Assembly: GCA_964034945.1 (NCBI GenBank)
Contig: OZ035962.1
Coordinates: forward strand, 95,666,284-95,730,283
Source of the DNA: Chrysopilus asiliformis
Taxonomy: Eukaryota; Arthropoda; Insecta; Diptera; Rhagionidae
Direction: 5' to 3'
Length of the DNA: 64,000 bases
Shown: one piece after another, positions 11,472 to 22,237 of the stretch
How the letters are laid out: the number at the start of each line of letters is the position of its first letter
Numbering within the stretch: the stretch's first letter is position 1
Notes under the pieces: model-generated
The model's database searches: none
Seen by the model: the letters and a program-made list of their open reading frames with translations, nothing else
Told to the model about the DNA's origin: nothing
Position numbers and translations under genes: made by a program

Positions 11472-14400
11472 GTAAGTTGAGTCCACGTTTCTTATCTGCA
11501 CTCATGTCCACTTGTCCTCTAAACGTCCGTCCCTCCACTTGTCTCTGTGGCATTTCGTCGAGCCCAATTAACACTTAAATGGATTACATTTCTGCCCACA
11601 CGGCAGTTTTTTCCACCTGGGCCGCGAAAAAAAATGCGCCGAGTTTAGAAAGTTCCGTAATAATTGCCAATCCAATTGCCATCAAATCTCGTTGACTCTT
11701 GCCTTCTTCGGGTTTTCTTTGGTGGCTCTGAGCTTGCTTCACAAGCATAGCCCGAGTTGTGTTTACCCAATATTGATTGGGTAAGGGGAACCTCCTTTGT
11801 TTACATCACAAAGCCAAGTCAGTGAACCAGCTGATAGTGCCACCAAACAAAAAACACCCTCAGCTTTGCATTTTGATGGAATACCAATGCGTGAAATTTT
11901 TTTTTTGTTGCAATTTAATTAATATTTTTAATTTCATTTTAGGTTTTGGTATGTTTCATTGGTGGCATGCTACCGGAATCAAACTACCTGCAAGTGGCAT
12001 TACTACGACCATGCCTTACACAACAACAAAATCCCGACCGCTGATAATGTTCCTACCATCCATTACGACTTCAGGCTGGTCAATGGAAATCCAAATCGAT
12101 CTGCTTCGAATCCGTTGACTTTTCATTTCTCATTCGATCAACAAAACATTTTGGAAATGTACCTGGTTTTCATTCTGGTCTACGTTATCCTCGTTCCAAT
12201 GCAGGTCTACGCTGTTCGGATACAGAAGCATCCAGTTACCAAGCTATTCACACTTAGTTTGACCATTGAGTTTGTCAGTTTGGCCTTCATTACCACGCAT
12301 TTGATCAACTTTGCTATCAATGGAGTCGGCCATCCGAATTTCCAAATTGCGGGCGATATCATGGACATATTTAGCAGGGTGAGAAATATTAAGATTTTTA
12401 ATTAATTCGTATTTTTTTAAATGTAAAAATGTTTCGCAATTTTAGACGTCTTTTATGCTTATATTGCTTTTGCTAGCGAAAGGCTGGGCGGTGACTCGTC
12501 AGCAAATCAGTAAAATGGATTGGATTATTCTTTTGTCCATTTGGATACCTTATTGTGCGTTTCATGTGTTTTTATACGTCTGGGATCGGGTAAATTGATT
12601 TTGATATTACTTTTATTTGTAACGAAATTCATTGAGATGTATTCTTGTATATTAAAGACGGAAGTTGATGTTGTATCAGATTTAGATGAGTATCAAACAT
12701 GGCCTGGATGGATTGTTCTTGTTTGCAGGTAAATATAGTTCGGGTTGAAGGTTTTTTGTTGGTTTCTGTAAAAAATGTAGTCAGCTTGGGCTATAAATAG
12801 CTGTAGAAAGTCGTAGAAAATTACGCTGATTGTTGTTCGACGCGTAAAATGACTTAACACGTATTGTAGAAAACAAAGTACAAAATTTTTCCCTCAGATA
12901 AAAAAAAAATCAACTGAATATCAGTGATGCAGATGAGAACGCTTTTGTGCTACTCAAATACGTAAAAGTTTTCAATTTTATCATTTACAGTAGGAATAAT
13001 TTGTTATCGCCAATTTCTGTAAGCTCATCTTTTTTGCTACGGTTCGCCAAGTCTTCAAAATGCTGCACTGATATTCATTGTATTTTTGTCTCTTTTAAAA
13101 GCCATAGTTTGTAAATTTGTAGAGGATCATAAATGATTATTTGTAAAAACCTATCCCTGTAAATACTAAGGGACGATTTTTTTAGACAGTCTTGTAGGTT
13201 GTTAAAACTTACACTACTTTTTAGGTTAAATTATTGCTTAATTTTATAATAGTCGCAACAGTTTTATAGAAATAGAAGTAATAGCTTTTAGTAGACTTGC
13301 GGGAGACTACTGGGCGAAGGGTGATAGGTGACAGATTAGAAGTGGGGAAAATTTTACAGGGGACAATTTTTCTTGATGAATTGGAAAGAAAAAAACGCCG
13401 AGAGACGGGTTGCTGGGATAAGCTGAGGTAGGTTATAATGTTTGGCAAATTGCCATGGCCGATTTAACAGCTAAAACCGTATCAACATCCATTCGGTAAT
13501 TTGGGAGAGAGCGGGAGAGGAGGGAAAGGGATGAGGCAGACTTTAATGAGCAAAAAATTTTCTTCCAAGACTGAAAACCAGTGGCCTACTTCACCAACTT
13601 ACAAATTTGTATTTACAAGTTTTTTTCAAGTGATTTTTAACAAAACTTGTAAATTGTTGGCTTGTTTTGCTTTAGTACAAATTTGTAATTGTAATTTGTA
13701 GTTTTTTTGAAAAGGATTTGAAAAATATCAGAAGAAGTGGTCCGCGGGAAACAGATGAGTTTAATGTTAGTGAATGAACATTTTCCCGTGTAAATGACCT
13801 GGCCAATAGTAAAAACCGGATCAAAATTCATTCTTGAATTTTTGGAAGCTGGCCGAAGAGTGTTTTCGCTAAAAGCGGGAGGCAGTGGTGGTTTTAGTGG
13901 GCGAAAATGGCAAAAATTGCTCACTAAAACCACATTTTGGCCTGCCCAATAATGAAAACAGTATCAAATTTCCTTTGGGTTCAGAGTGAAGAAGATTTTT
14001 TTACAGATGCATAATCTGTAAAAAAATCTCCGTAGTTTGGCATATAAAGGATTCTTGCAGCAAAACAGCAAATAGTCTTTAACCTGCCCAGAAGTCTAAG
14101 CTATATGTATGAAAAAACCGTTCCTTTTCGAGTCAAATCGGCGCATACAGACATTCAATTTCACACAATAGATTGTTTTTTAAAAAAAATCGTATAGCCT
14201 ATGAAAAAAATAAAAAAATTTAAACGCCATTAACATGTTTGCGGACATGAATGCCATACCATTCATTTTCAAAAAAAAATATTGATACTACATTTTCGTT
14301 TTTTTGGTAAATGGAAAAATCGTGCACTTTGAAAAAGGAATCTAACATTTTTTTTACAATCACGGTTAGTTGATCTCGCTGAAATGTTTACTGTCCGCGA

Positions 14401-17340
14401 ACGTGTTAAATAGATTCGTAGTAAAAACTTATATAATTTATGAAAATTTTAAATGTAGATTTTGATTATTGATAATGGAGTGCTTGAGAAGTATTGTTCA
14501 AGTTCTTCCTAATTTAGAAGTAAGGATTGTCAAAATAGAATAGAAATTTTTGTAATATTAGAATTTTTAGAATAGTTAACAAGTGGAAAAACTAAATATA
14601 AAAAATGCTAAATTACTAACGTATTTCGCTAGAGCCTTAACCCTTTCGATCTGATTGGTACATATTTGTACCGTTAAAGCTTAAACATTTCGAAGGCCGG
14701 ATCAAAAGGGTTAAATACTCGTAATCGATGACACAAGGTGCACTTATTAAATTATTGTTGGAAAAGCCTAAGAGATGGAAATAAAAATGCCTGGTAATGG
14801 GAGGAAATTGGATTGAATTTGACAATTTTATTGGTTAAATAAATGACAACTAATTGGTAAAAAATCGTCCATTTTGATTTTAGACCTGATTTCCCTACTC
14901 TTTCTCAGAAGGAAGTTTATTGCACCACGGACATTATTTATAATATTTTGTGTTTGTAACTATCCTGTCGCCTTCAATTAACATATCGTTGGATTTTGTA
15001 ATAAAAATTGTTATGTTTTCTGTATTTTTAGAACATCATTCATGCTGTGGTTCCTTTGGGAGCTACGGAATACAATGAAGTACGAGCATTCGGTTAAAAA
15101 ATTGGATTTCCTTTTACATTTCGGTGCATCGAGTCTGGTTTGGTTCATTTATCTGCCGATTGTCGCTATTGTTGCACTCCAAGTTAGCCCAATGTGGCGG
15201 TGTAAACTTCTTTTAGGAATTACTAATTCGGCAGATTGCTTAGCGTATTGCGTTATGACTGGACTATTGTGGCCAAATCGGGCGGGGCAATATTTACTGT
15301 TAGCTGGAACTAATTATGCTGGTAAGTTTGTATTTTCTATTTAGGATTTTGTAAGCAAAAGGAGACTAGAAATTTGGTAGTTACTCTGAAGTTATAAGTA
15401 GTTGTTCACTGTCCGTTTGGAGTGGCAGTAGCTTAGTGGATAAACACTTAACTGGCGAACCGAGGGCTTTGAATTTACTTCCGACCAGTGATGCGCATTT
15501 GATACATTTGTATCAATTTCGATACTTCTTTTTCATAAATTTCACTTTTGATACAAAGATACATTTTTCCCTAAATATCATGAAATTGATACTTTTTTTA
15601 AAAAATGTCAGTAAAAGGTTTTTTTTTTAAAATTAAAAGTGTATCAGTCAACATTATGCGGAAGTTGGTAAACACTACACAAATTATCGCATTATCCTGA
15701 ACTCAGCCTGCCTGTAATCTTAAGCAAGAAATAAGCCGTATTGCTATGTAAATACAATTCATTTTCCTGAATATGTGCAGACCACAGATATCCTACTACT
15801 AGATCAAGCCATTTGCTATCCCAAATAGGCCACTGAAACGTCAAAAAGCTATGACGAAAAAAGGGAAATTAAAATTCTGGAAAAAAATACTTATGCAGGT
15901 CCTCGATGGAATATTATTCAATCCCTATACCGATTATTCATGTTAATATTCAGAGCTGCCACATACATAAATATGCAATTCCCTAAACCTGTGTAAAAGT
16001 CTTATGAGTTCGACGTAAAACATATAATTCAAGTGTTATTGAGTTTGTTAATTCGAACATCTGACATCACTAAAGTTCGAAAAATAAATGAGACAACCAT
16101 AGTCACGCTGTCCCATATTTTTGCTATGGAATTGTTCGAGTGCCGCGATCTAGTAGTACGATATCTGTGGTGCAGACGAATAACACGGACAATTTCAGAA
16201 CTAACAACCCTATTCTGGTGACTAGCAGTGACCGGTGACTAGTCACAGCTCGGTCACAAAAGCTTCAAATTCTATGGACTTATGATCTGTGACTTAAGGG
16301 TCACAACGACAGAATAGGGCCAATGAAATGTTTTTTTTTGTTATACGTTTGATTTTTTGTATGTGATTATATAGAAGAATCGACCTGCTAGTTTTGAAAT
16401 TATAACAAATAATCTGAAAATTATGATTTTTTTCCGAAAATAAAATTGTTACTGCTTTTTTTACGTTGTTACTGCTTTTTTTTACGTTTTTACGTCTTTT
16501 CCTTAGATTGATACTTTTTGATACTTTTTTCTGAAAAATTTGATACAAATATTTTTTTATCATGCACATCACTGCTTCCGACCTGTAGCTACCCTATTAT
16601 TTCGCGTCGCAACCATTTGCTTTTATGGGTAGCAAAAACAAAAGTTGCAGTAAAATTTAATTTTTTTAAATTAAAAAAAGGCATTAAAAAGTAAGAAAAT
16701 TGAATCAATTTTACAAAAAGTAGGAAGTTTTTCATTTTGAAAAACGCTTTTAAAAATAAAAGAGAAAAAGTCCTGCAAAAAAAAACGTGCTCAGATTCTA
16801 TAGGGCCACTTTGTTTTATTACTGTGAAAATTTGGCTAACCTCAGATTTGCCTAAAACTTCGCATACAGCGAAGTTTTGGATTATACATTTAAGTTATTA
16901 AAACATTTACTTGCGGCGCATTTCTATCGTAGTATTCTTTTTAAATTTTTCTCTTTTAAAAAAACTTTTTTAATTCTTTTAGATTTTTTAAAATTATATC
17001 TCTAAAATATTTGTAGTAAAAAAGGATCATTTGCCATTGTGATTTCTTCCATATTCTTAAATTTTTGTGGTTTTTTAAAGGTATGGATGAATTAGACGAA
17101 TTTAATGAGGCGCCGCACATCGTGCACGGCGATACATTCATCGGAGACAGAGATCCGAACAATTTGGATGAGATCCACGAGGTTAGGAGATCATCAGTAG
17201 ATGCCGTATCACTGAATGGTGGAATTAGTGATAATAATAACCTTTTAAATGGTGACATCAGCACCGATCTGCTGTACGGTGACGATCTAGACACTGAACT
17301 TTTAACGGATTTAAATAAAAATAGTAACATTATTGCGTAA
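10984..17340 (+). CDS. GPR180/TMEM145-family seven-transmembrane protein, six coding exons (whole gene span)
   Basis: Spliced gene. Exons 10984-11471, 11943-12378, 12446-12589, 12658-12728, 15032-15321 and 17081-17340 sum to 1689 nt, an exact 562 codons plus TAA, and every junction is GT-AG. Residues 1-25 are a signal peptide (hydrophobic CCFLVVLIVFKLC). Residues 26-230 form a luminal/extracellular domain with several Cys and N-glycosylation sequons. Seven hydrophobic segments lie near 234-255, 264-286, 304-324, 334-354, 371-392, 411-430 and 438-460. The tail, 461-562, is acidic and Asn/Asp-rich. Layout, length and words such as AKGWAVTR and FWYVSLVAC fit the GPR180/TMEM145 family, whose human members are roughly 440-490 residues. 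GPR180 has been linked to vascular and TGF-beta signalling; the insect role is not shown here. I chose ATG 10984 (context GGAAAAATG) because the open frame further upstream has no ATG. Family assignment is firm; GPR180 versus TMEM145 orthology is not. Confidence 0.9.
11943..12378 (+). CDS. Exon 2: end of luminal domain, membrane segments 1-2
   Basis: Acceptor is a T-rich tract followed by AG at 11941-11942; intron 1 is 471 bp. The first G completes the split Arg codon. The exon then reads FWYVSLVACYRNQTTCKW and continues into the hydrophobic segments EMYLVFILVYVILVPMQVYA and LFTLSLTIEFVSLAFITTHL. It ends in phase 0 after DIFSR with donor GTGAGA at 12379. It codes residues 164-308. Confidence 0.92.
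12446..12589 (+). CDS. Exon 3: membrane segments 3-4
   Basis: Intron 2 is only 67 bp. The exon is 48 codons in phase 0, starting TSFMLILLLLAKGWAVTRQQ and ending VFLYVWDR, with donor GTAAAT at 12590. It is short enough, with stops beyond each end, that it appears in no long unspliced frame; it was found by joining splice sites. It codes residues 309-356. Confidence 0.9.
12658..12728 (+). CDS. Exon 4: short exon before membrane segment 5
   Basis: Intron 3 is 68 bp with acceptor TATTAAAG. The 71-nt exon reads TEVDVVSDLDEYQTWPGWIV and ends in a split Arg codon (AG) before donor GTAAAT at 12729. It codes residues 357-379 plus two bases of codon 380. The reading frame is preserved only when it is joined to the acceptor at 15031. 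Confidence 0.88.
14234..14405. mobile_element. TTAA-flanked miniature element in intron 4 (172 bp)
   Basis: TTAA at 14230-14233 is followed by CATGTTTGCGGACA. The right end is TGTCCGCGAACGTG followed by TTAA at 14406-14409. The ends are imperfect inverted repeats. TTAA duplications suggest a piggyBac-like (or Kolobok-like) source. No coding capacity. Confidence 0.65.
14641..14710. mobile_element. 70-bp TTAA-site micro-element, copy 2 (intron 4)
   Basis: Intact TTAA at both sides (14637-14640 and 14711-14714), start CCCTTTCGATC and end GATCAAAAGGG, with the core GGTACATATTTGTACC. It is exactly as long as the copy at 2716-2785 and aligns to it in inverse orientation. Confidence 0.75.
15032..15321 (+). 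CDS. Exon 5: membrane segments 5-7
   Basis: Intron 4 is 2303 bp and ends TGTATTTTTAG. The exon completes Arg380 and reads TSFMLWFLWELRNTMKYEH, then two further hydrophobic segments (GASSLVWFIYLPIVAIVALQ and LLLGITNSADCLAYCVMTGL). It ends with one base of a Gly codon before donor GTAAGT at 15322. Exons 3 and 5 both begin TSFML after an Arg, probably coincidence or convergence at a membrane-segment start. Confidence 0.92.
15417..15485 (+). repeat. tRNA-like SINE head, interrupted
   Basis: GGCAGTAGCTTAGTGGATAA resembles a tRNA A box. The downstream GGCTTTGAATTTACTTCC is spaced like a B box but is degenerate. The sequence is cut by the hAT-type element at 15486 and resumes after 16574 (CTTCCGACCTGTAGCTACCC). 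A related head may lie at 36328-36395. It is not a functional tRNA. Confidence 0.4.
15486..16574. mobile_element. hAT-type element in intron 5 (1089 bp)
   Basis: Starts CAGTGATGCGCATTTGATAC and ends TATCATGCACATCACTG, inverted repeats with the CAGTG-type end of hAT elements. Perfect 8-bp duplications CTTCCGAC lie at 15478-15485 and 16575-16582. GATACAAAT/GTATCAAT words recur near both ends. No transposase was recognised, so it is non-autonomous. A second small element is nested at 16208-16319. Confidence 0.85.
16208..16319. mobile_element. Small GTGACC-rich miniature element nested in the hAT-type element
   Basis: Ends CCCTATTCTGGTGACTAG and GGTCACAACGACAGAATAGGG are inverted, with internal GTGACCGGTGACTAGTCACAG words. 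A related, more decayed relative is at 19287-19505. The target duplication is unclear (CAA on both sides is possible). Confidence 0.65.
17081..17340 (+). CDS. Exon 6: acidic cytoplasmic tail and stop
   Basis: Acceptor TTTTTTAAAG at 17071-17080 closes a 1759-bp intron 5 that holds a SINE-like head and a nested hAT-type element. The exon completes the split Gly codon, then reads MDELDEFNEAPHIVHGDTFI and an Asp/Asn-rich tail ending NSNIIA, TAA at 17338-17340. The first Met here is internal, not a start. It codes residues 478-562. Confidence 0.9.
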
Positions 17341-18990
17341 AAGTCAATCTAATTAAGCGAAATTAACAAAAATATATTTCATAAAAAAACAATTTTACTC
17401 AAAGTGTGATTCATTGTTAAAAAAAAATTGTGAGAAAATCCAAAAAAGATGAAAAAAATCAAGTTATTAATTAATATTAATCGGATAAAATATTTTGTGA
17501 ATTAGAAACGATTAAGATTTAAGATATTATTATAATTATTAAAAATAACTTATAGTGAAAATCAATTTTTATGAAAAATGTTTAAATCAATTGCACTGAC
17601 AGCAGGTGCAAAATAATTTGAAAAACAAAACAAAAAAGTATTTAACAATACGAAATCAGAAATAATGCAAAATGACTACCCTTAGATTTGCCATTCCCTG
17701 TCATTCTTTCAAACAAAAAAAAAACATGTATTTTAATATTTTTATCAAATTTATTAAGGGATAGATTTAATAAAATAAAATCAGAAATATATTATTAAAA
17801 TAAATAAAACAAATGAAATGACGATGAATTATAGAACAAATCAAGTATTTTTATAGTCTAAGATGTAATAAAGCTTGTGATCCGTTAATGTGAGCCGTTG
17901 CAAATCAGAAATAATGCAATTATGTGAAATTTATTAAAATTTTTCTAAAAATATAATTTTTTAAGTTGCCAGACATTGAGATGTGCCATTGAAGACTTGA
18001 ACATTTTCAATAACAAAATTATACAGAGTTCGGTTCTAATTAAACAATTTTTTTTTACAGAGCGACACGTTAAAAAAATAATTTTTAAGTTTTTATCATA
18101 GCAAATTCTTTTATTTTTTCGATCTTAATCTTTCGATGATATTTCGAGATCTATTTTTAATGTGGAAATACTTAACGTAGTTTTAATTAATTGTTGAACA
18201 TTTCTTAGGTAAAATCCAAAAGGCTATAAATAAGATTTGTTTGAATACACTAAGCGGTCAATACAAGTGCTGTTTAAAAAAATGTTTTTATCGAGTCTTT
18301 TTTTTAAATAATTTTCAAGGGGACTTTAAAAACAATTTTTATTCATTTATAATAATTATATCTAATGTAATTAAATTTAAACAGATTAAGCGGTGGATCG
18401 CATTTTTCTCCAGCTCTCCTTCAAGATGACTATTTCGTTTATAGGTAGCATAAAATTTGTGAAAAACATCATATTTTAGGGACGTATCGTCTAACGTTTT
18501 CATGACGTACGATTGTCTGAATGGCGTGAGTTTTTTTTTGACAGTTTTTGACCTAAGATGCAATTTATTTAACTTTAATGAATTAAACAAATTCCTTTCT
18601 TTTTAAAAAAAAATTATTTGCCTTCAAATGTTTCTCTTTTTTCCCCAAGTATTTTATAATTATATTTTTGCTGCACACATTATACTGCACACAAGTATTT
18701 TATAATCACATTCTTGACCATCTATAATACAACTGTCTACTCAATTTTTTACAGTCAAAATTTGTCTGTCCTAAAGTATTTTGCTTCTCTCTTCTATTTT
18801 TCATACCTTTGGCAAGACCGCAACCTCGTCGCAGGTCTTGCAAAGAAGGAAAAAGAGAAGGCGCAAAAAAGGAAAACCAAATTATTTTTTAAATTTTTAG
18901 TTTTCCAAAAAATGTTTCGTGTGTGGTTGTAAACTGTGTCCAGTTGTCGAGAATACACCTAGGAGAAGGGATGAAAGAAGCTGGGTTCTA
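17341..18990 (+). other. Probable 3' UTR followed by AT-rich DNA
   Basis: Very AT-rich sequence with no credible coding frame. Several AATAAA hexamers occur. The one at 17867-17872 is the best poly(A) signal candidate because a GT-rich stretch (TGTGATCC..TGTGAGCC) follows it directly; another is at 17769-17774. The transcript end cannot be fixed without RNA data. Nothing else was recognised up to the small inverted-repeat element at 19076. Confidence 0.45.
17867..17872 (+). promoter_or_regulatory. Candidate poly(A) signal of the GPR180/TMEM145-like gene
   Basis: AATAAA about 530 bp after the stop codon, followed within 10-30 nt by a GT-rich downstream element. Earlier and later AATAAA copies exist in this AT-rich DNA, so the choice is tentative. 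Confidence 0.4.
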
Positions 18991-19075
18991 GTACAATTTT
19001 TTGAGGTGACGCTTTAGGCGTCATTTTGAGACATTTAGAAGTTCGCTTCGTCATATTCGTACCTCACAAAGAACA

Positions 19076-19248
19076 GGAGTGGTATTCCGTAACTTGATTC
19101 AAGCGTGTGTTTCGAGTTAGAGGAAAAAGTGGTATTTGCTATCTCGGTTTCTCTCTGTCATTTACTTCGGTTAAAACAGAGACAGCGAATACTCCTTGTT
19201 CTTCTAACTCGAAACAAACGCTTGAAACAAGTTACGGAATATCACTCC
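19076..19248. mobile_element. Inverted-repeat miniature element (173 bp)
   Basis: Left end GGAGTGGTATTCCGTAACTT and right end AAGTTACGGAATATCACTCC are inverted, and pairing continues through CAAGCG..GTTTCGAGTTAGA. AGAACA flanks both sides (19070-19075 and 19249-19254), a 6-bp direct repeat or the remains of a longer one. Superfamily not assigned. Confidence 0.75.
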
Positions 19249-19286
19249 AGAACATTAAGATTCGTTTCTGTTAGATCAATTTAATA

Positions 19287-19505
19287 GTCATTCGCGACTG
19301 TCAGTGACCGATGACTAGCCACAATTGGGTCACAACGTTTTCACAGTATAAATTCCCCTGCCTTATGTCTCTCTGAATATAGATTTGAAAAACTTCCCAT
19401 TTCATTTTACACCGAAAAAATGACTGGAAAAATGTCATCTTTTGAGCCAACATCGTTATACAGATTGTCAGTTGTGACCGGTTACAACACCAGAATATGG
19501 GCATA
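19287..19505. mobile_element. Decayed relative of the 16208 element
   Basis: Contains GTCAGTGACCGATGACTAGC near the left and GTTGTGACCGGTTACAACAC followed by CAGAATATGGGC at the right. These match the termini and GTGACC words of the element at 16208-16319. Boundaries are approximate. Confidence 0.5.
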
Positions 19506-19898
19506 AATGGATATTTGACCTTGACATTTAAAATTTTTTTTTTATTAATTTTTGCGTATATGTAGGGGAAGGTGGGGTATTCTGGACCGCATTTTCATTT
19601 TGGCTAAAAACTCGCAAAAAAATAACTTTTTCTGAAAATTTCAAAGCTTGAATTTGTAGTACGATAAATAACCTCTCTTTGGGTCACAGCGGTTCGGTCA
19701 AATTGTATTAAATTATACAAGTTTTATCAGTTGGCGCAAAAATGGCGTTTTTGCGATTTTGAAAAATCTCGGGGTATTGTGGACCACTTTGTAAATCGAT
19801 TAAAAATGGAAAAATGTGATAGACAAACTTTTTTTTTTGATTCATATATTTATTATATAACAGACAAAGTGAAATGAAGTGAAAAATTGCAATGAAAA

Positions 19899-20238
19899 TC
19901 AGTCCGAAACGCAATGTTCGCAAGTCCAGTAACTTGCAGTCATTCCGGAGCATCCCAAGTGAACAGCTCGGTCGCACACGTTGCAATGGATGGTATTTCG
20001 GCGGTTCATTTTTTTTGGCATATTTTTCTTACAAATTATGCAGAAATCGATGTATTCTTCCACCTCACAATAGGTTGAAGATGGTTGTTTCTTCTGTGAT
20101 GTCTTCGATTTGACACGATCTTTTTGCTTTTTCGATTATGGTTTATCACCTTTTCTCTCCAATCTCTTTCGCTTCATATCAGCCTTCTCACGAAGGTCAT
20201 TTACATCCTCTGGCGATGTCAAAACGGCCGATTTAGAA
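19899..20238 (-). pseudogene. C-terminal PHD-like zinc finger of a transposon protein
   Basis: On the minus strand the frame ends with TGA at 19899-19901 and has one internal TAA (20136-20138). The last ~48 residues contain CIICKKNM, then HCNVCDRAVHLGCSGM, then YWTCEHCVSD. That is a C-x2-C, C-x2-C, H-x2-C, C-x2-C order like a PHD finger (C4HC3). Upstream residues are Lys/Arg-rich (MKRKRLERKGD, SKKQKDRVK), as in a linker or nuclear signal. No ATG-initiated long frame covers it. It lies inside the TA-flanked transposon, so it is read as the tail of that transposon's protein. It is broken by the stop and by the repeat insertion at 20239. Confidence 0.6.
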
Positions 20239-20792
20239 ACTAGCTTGTATACCCGTCATTGCCGGGTTAAGCTTTTTGTCTAAATTTTAAAATACGAAGA
20301 AAACCGGAAAGAATTTAAAGACTTTTTAATGGGTCTATGTTGGGGCTGGACCCCCGACAAACATCTATGCCAAATTTCAGGCCAATCGGTCCAGTAGTTT
20401 CCCCGCGAAAGGGTAACATAGAGGGAAAACTAAGTTTCGAAATCACTTTACCCCCTCCCCTTACTTCTCCCACCCCTCGCGCTACTTTTTAATGGGTCTA
20501 TGTTGGTGCTGGACCCGCGACGAACATCTATGCCAAATTTCAGGCCAATCGGTTCAGTAGTTTCCCCGCGAAAGAGTAACATAGCGCAAAAACTAAGTTT
20601 CGAAATCACTTTACCCCCTCCCCTTACTCCCCCCATCCCTCGCGCTACTTTTCCGTATGCCTATGTTGGAACCAGAACTACCACAGACACTCATGCCAAA
20701 TTTCAAGTCAATCGGTTCAGCCGTTTTTGCGTGAAAGAGGAACAGACAGACAGACAGACAGACACCAACTCATTTTTATATATTAGTATGAT
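20239..20792 (+). repeat. Repeat family A, copy 1
   Basis: Starts ACTAGCTTGTATACCCGTCA, then TGCCGGGTTAAG. Two tandem modules of about 160 bp follow (TATGTTGG.GCTGGACCC, CCAAATTTCAGGCCAATCGG, CCCCGCGAAAG.GTAACATAG), then a diverged third module with AAATTTCAAGTCAATCGGTT and GCGTGAAAGAGGAACAGACA. It ends with (GACA)n and TTTTATATATTAGTATGAT. A short run of TTAGTATGA units follows to 20812. No coding. A Helitron-like or microsatellite-associated non-autonomous element is possible. Confidence 0.8.
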
Positions 20793-21604
20793 TAGTATGA
20801 TTAGTATGATGATTGCCGAAAATCTAATGCTGTGTTTTTGCATGAAAAAACACTTATATGCATCAAATACACGAAGTTTGCTTGTCAAATGTCAAGAATT
20901 GAGTGGTCCATAATTCCCCGACAAAAGTGGTCCACAATTCCCCGAACGCTCTTTTTTACAATATGGCAGCTATTAGTAACACAATGCAAACTTCATGCAA
21001 AATTTTTTGTCAGTGTCGAATGCTTAAGGCTCCGTGAATATTATCAATATATTTACTTGAGTTGATTCTCGAAAAATGTGGTTAAATTTAAGCGAAACAC
21101 AAAGTGAAAAAAAAAATTTCGAAGTATCACTTTTCTATTTGCTATCGAAGCGAGGTGATAGTGCGTATACACAAGTCGAGTACTGTTAGGAAAATTAGCT
21201 TAACATGAGGCAAACTGATTACAGTTATTTGCAGCTACCAACCACTACTAGGGGAAACAAAATGACGCTGGTCCGCAATTCCCCGTGGTCCAGAATACCC
21301 CAGTTTCCCCTATTGTTTTAAATAAAAATTCGGCCTACGGCGTAATTTTGATTGCATATTGAAGGACTATTATCCTTTTTATCTAGATAATCACAAACAA
21401 AAATTTATATAAACATTCTTTTCTTTGATCGATCGGTCTTTCGAAATTTCCAATCATGCCAAAATGCATTTTCATCATTTTTTAGACCCCCTGCCAAATA
21501 CAGGTTTTGTCCCGAACGCCGCTTCCCTTCTAACAGTAAATAATAATTTCGCTAAATTTTTATATTTTTCTTAAAGTTAGTGGAATTTTCGTTGGCGGAC
21601 TTAA

Positions 21605-21833
21605 CCCTCTAGCCGGAACGTCCGACAAAAGGCGGGCTTCAGGGAATTCGCTTGTTTAAACGGGTAACAATTTTAATCGCCGGAAATCGCCGGAACGTGT
21701 TACACTGACTTTTTTAAGTTATCGCTTTACATGCTGGAAAAAATTTAGCCTTGTACGTTGTCTTGGTTACGGTCTGTCGCAAGTTGAAAGTCATATTTTG
21801 GTGAATTTTTTCGGAAATATTCCGGTTAGAGGG
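21605..21833. mobile_element. piggyBac-like miniature element (229 bp)
   Basis: Perfect TTAA duplications lie at 21601-21604 and 21834-21837. The ends CCCTCTAGCCGGAA and TTCCGGTTAGAGGG are inverted with one mismatch. CCC-type termini at TTAA are characteristic of piggyBac-family elements. Internal CGCCGGAAATCGCCGGAACG words repeat the end motif. No coding capacity. Confidence 0.85.
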
Positions 21834-22237
21834 TTAATTCGTTATTAAAGGTCGATCATAAATCGAAACGTTCACAGACCGAAAACACTTTTTCTGTCAA
21901 AATTAATGTAAAATAAATAAAATTTTTCCATTTTTTCGTAGCTCTTGTCGTTTTTGAGATTCTCTGAGCTGTATCACTTTTCATAATCGTTTGGTTCATA
22001 AATTAAAACACTGTTCATAAACAGAAATATAATTCCTTTTGTTAGATTTTAAATTTATCTAAAAACATTGAAATTGTGTTTTGGCCGGTTTTCCTGTCAA
22101 ACTTTTGCCAATTTAATTTACAATACGATAAGTTCTGCGATAAAATAAAATTCCGGTGATTAATAGATAGCTTAAATTTTTGACCAACTTCTTAAAATAG
22201 TTATTATTTGTGATCGACCGTTATTTTATATTTTATT

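Larger units (their letters stand above)
19565..21310 (-). mobile_element. pogo-like DNA transposon remnant (about 1.75 kb)
   Basis: Inverted ends GGGGAAGGTGGGGTATTCTG and CAGAATACCCCAGTTTCCCC are flanked by TA on each side (19563-19564 and 21311-21312). Subterminal words GGTCCACAATTCCCCG recur. Inside, on the minus strand, a zinc-finger-coding remnant is visible (19899-20238). Its C-terminal position, the TA target and the length suggest a pogo/Tigger-type transposon, an inference. A family-A repeat (20239-20792) has inserted into or beside the coding remnant, and most of the transposase is missing. Confidence 0.75.

Noticed and set aside
15417..15485. Functional tRNA gene
   Set aside because: The B box is degenerate, no cloverleaf pairing was found, and the sequence is split by a transposon.
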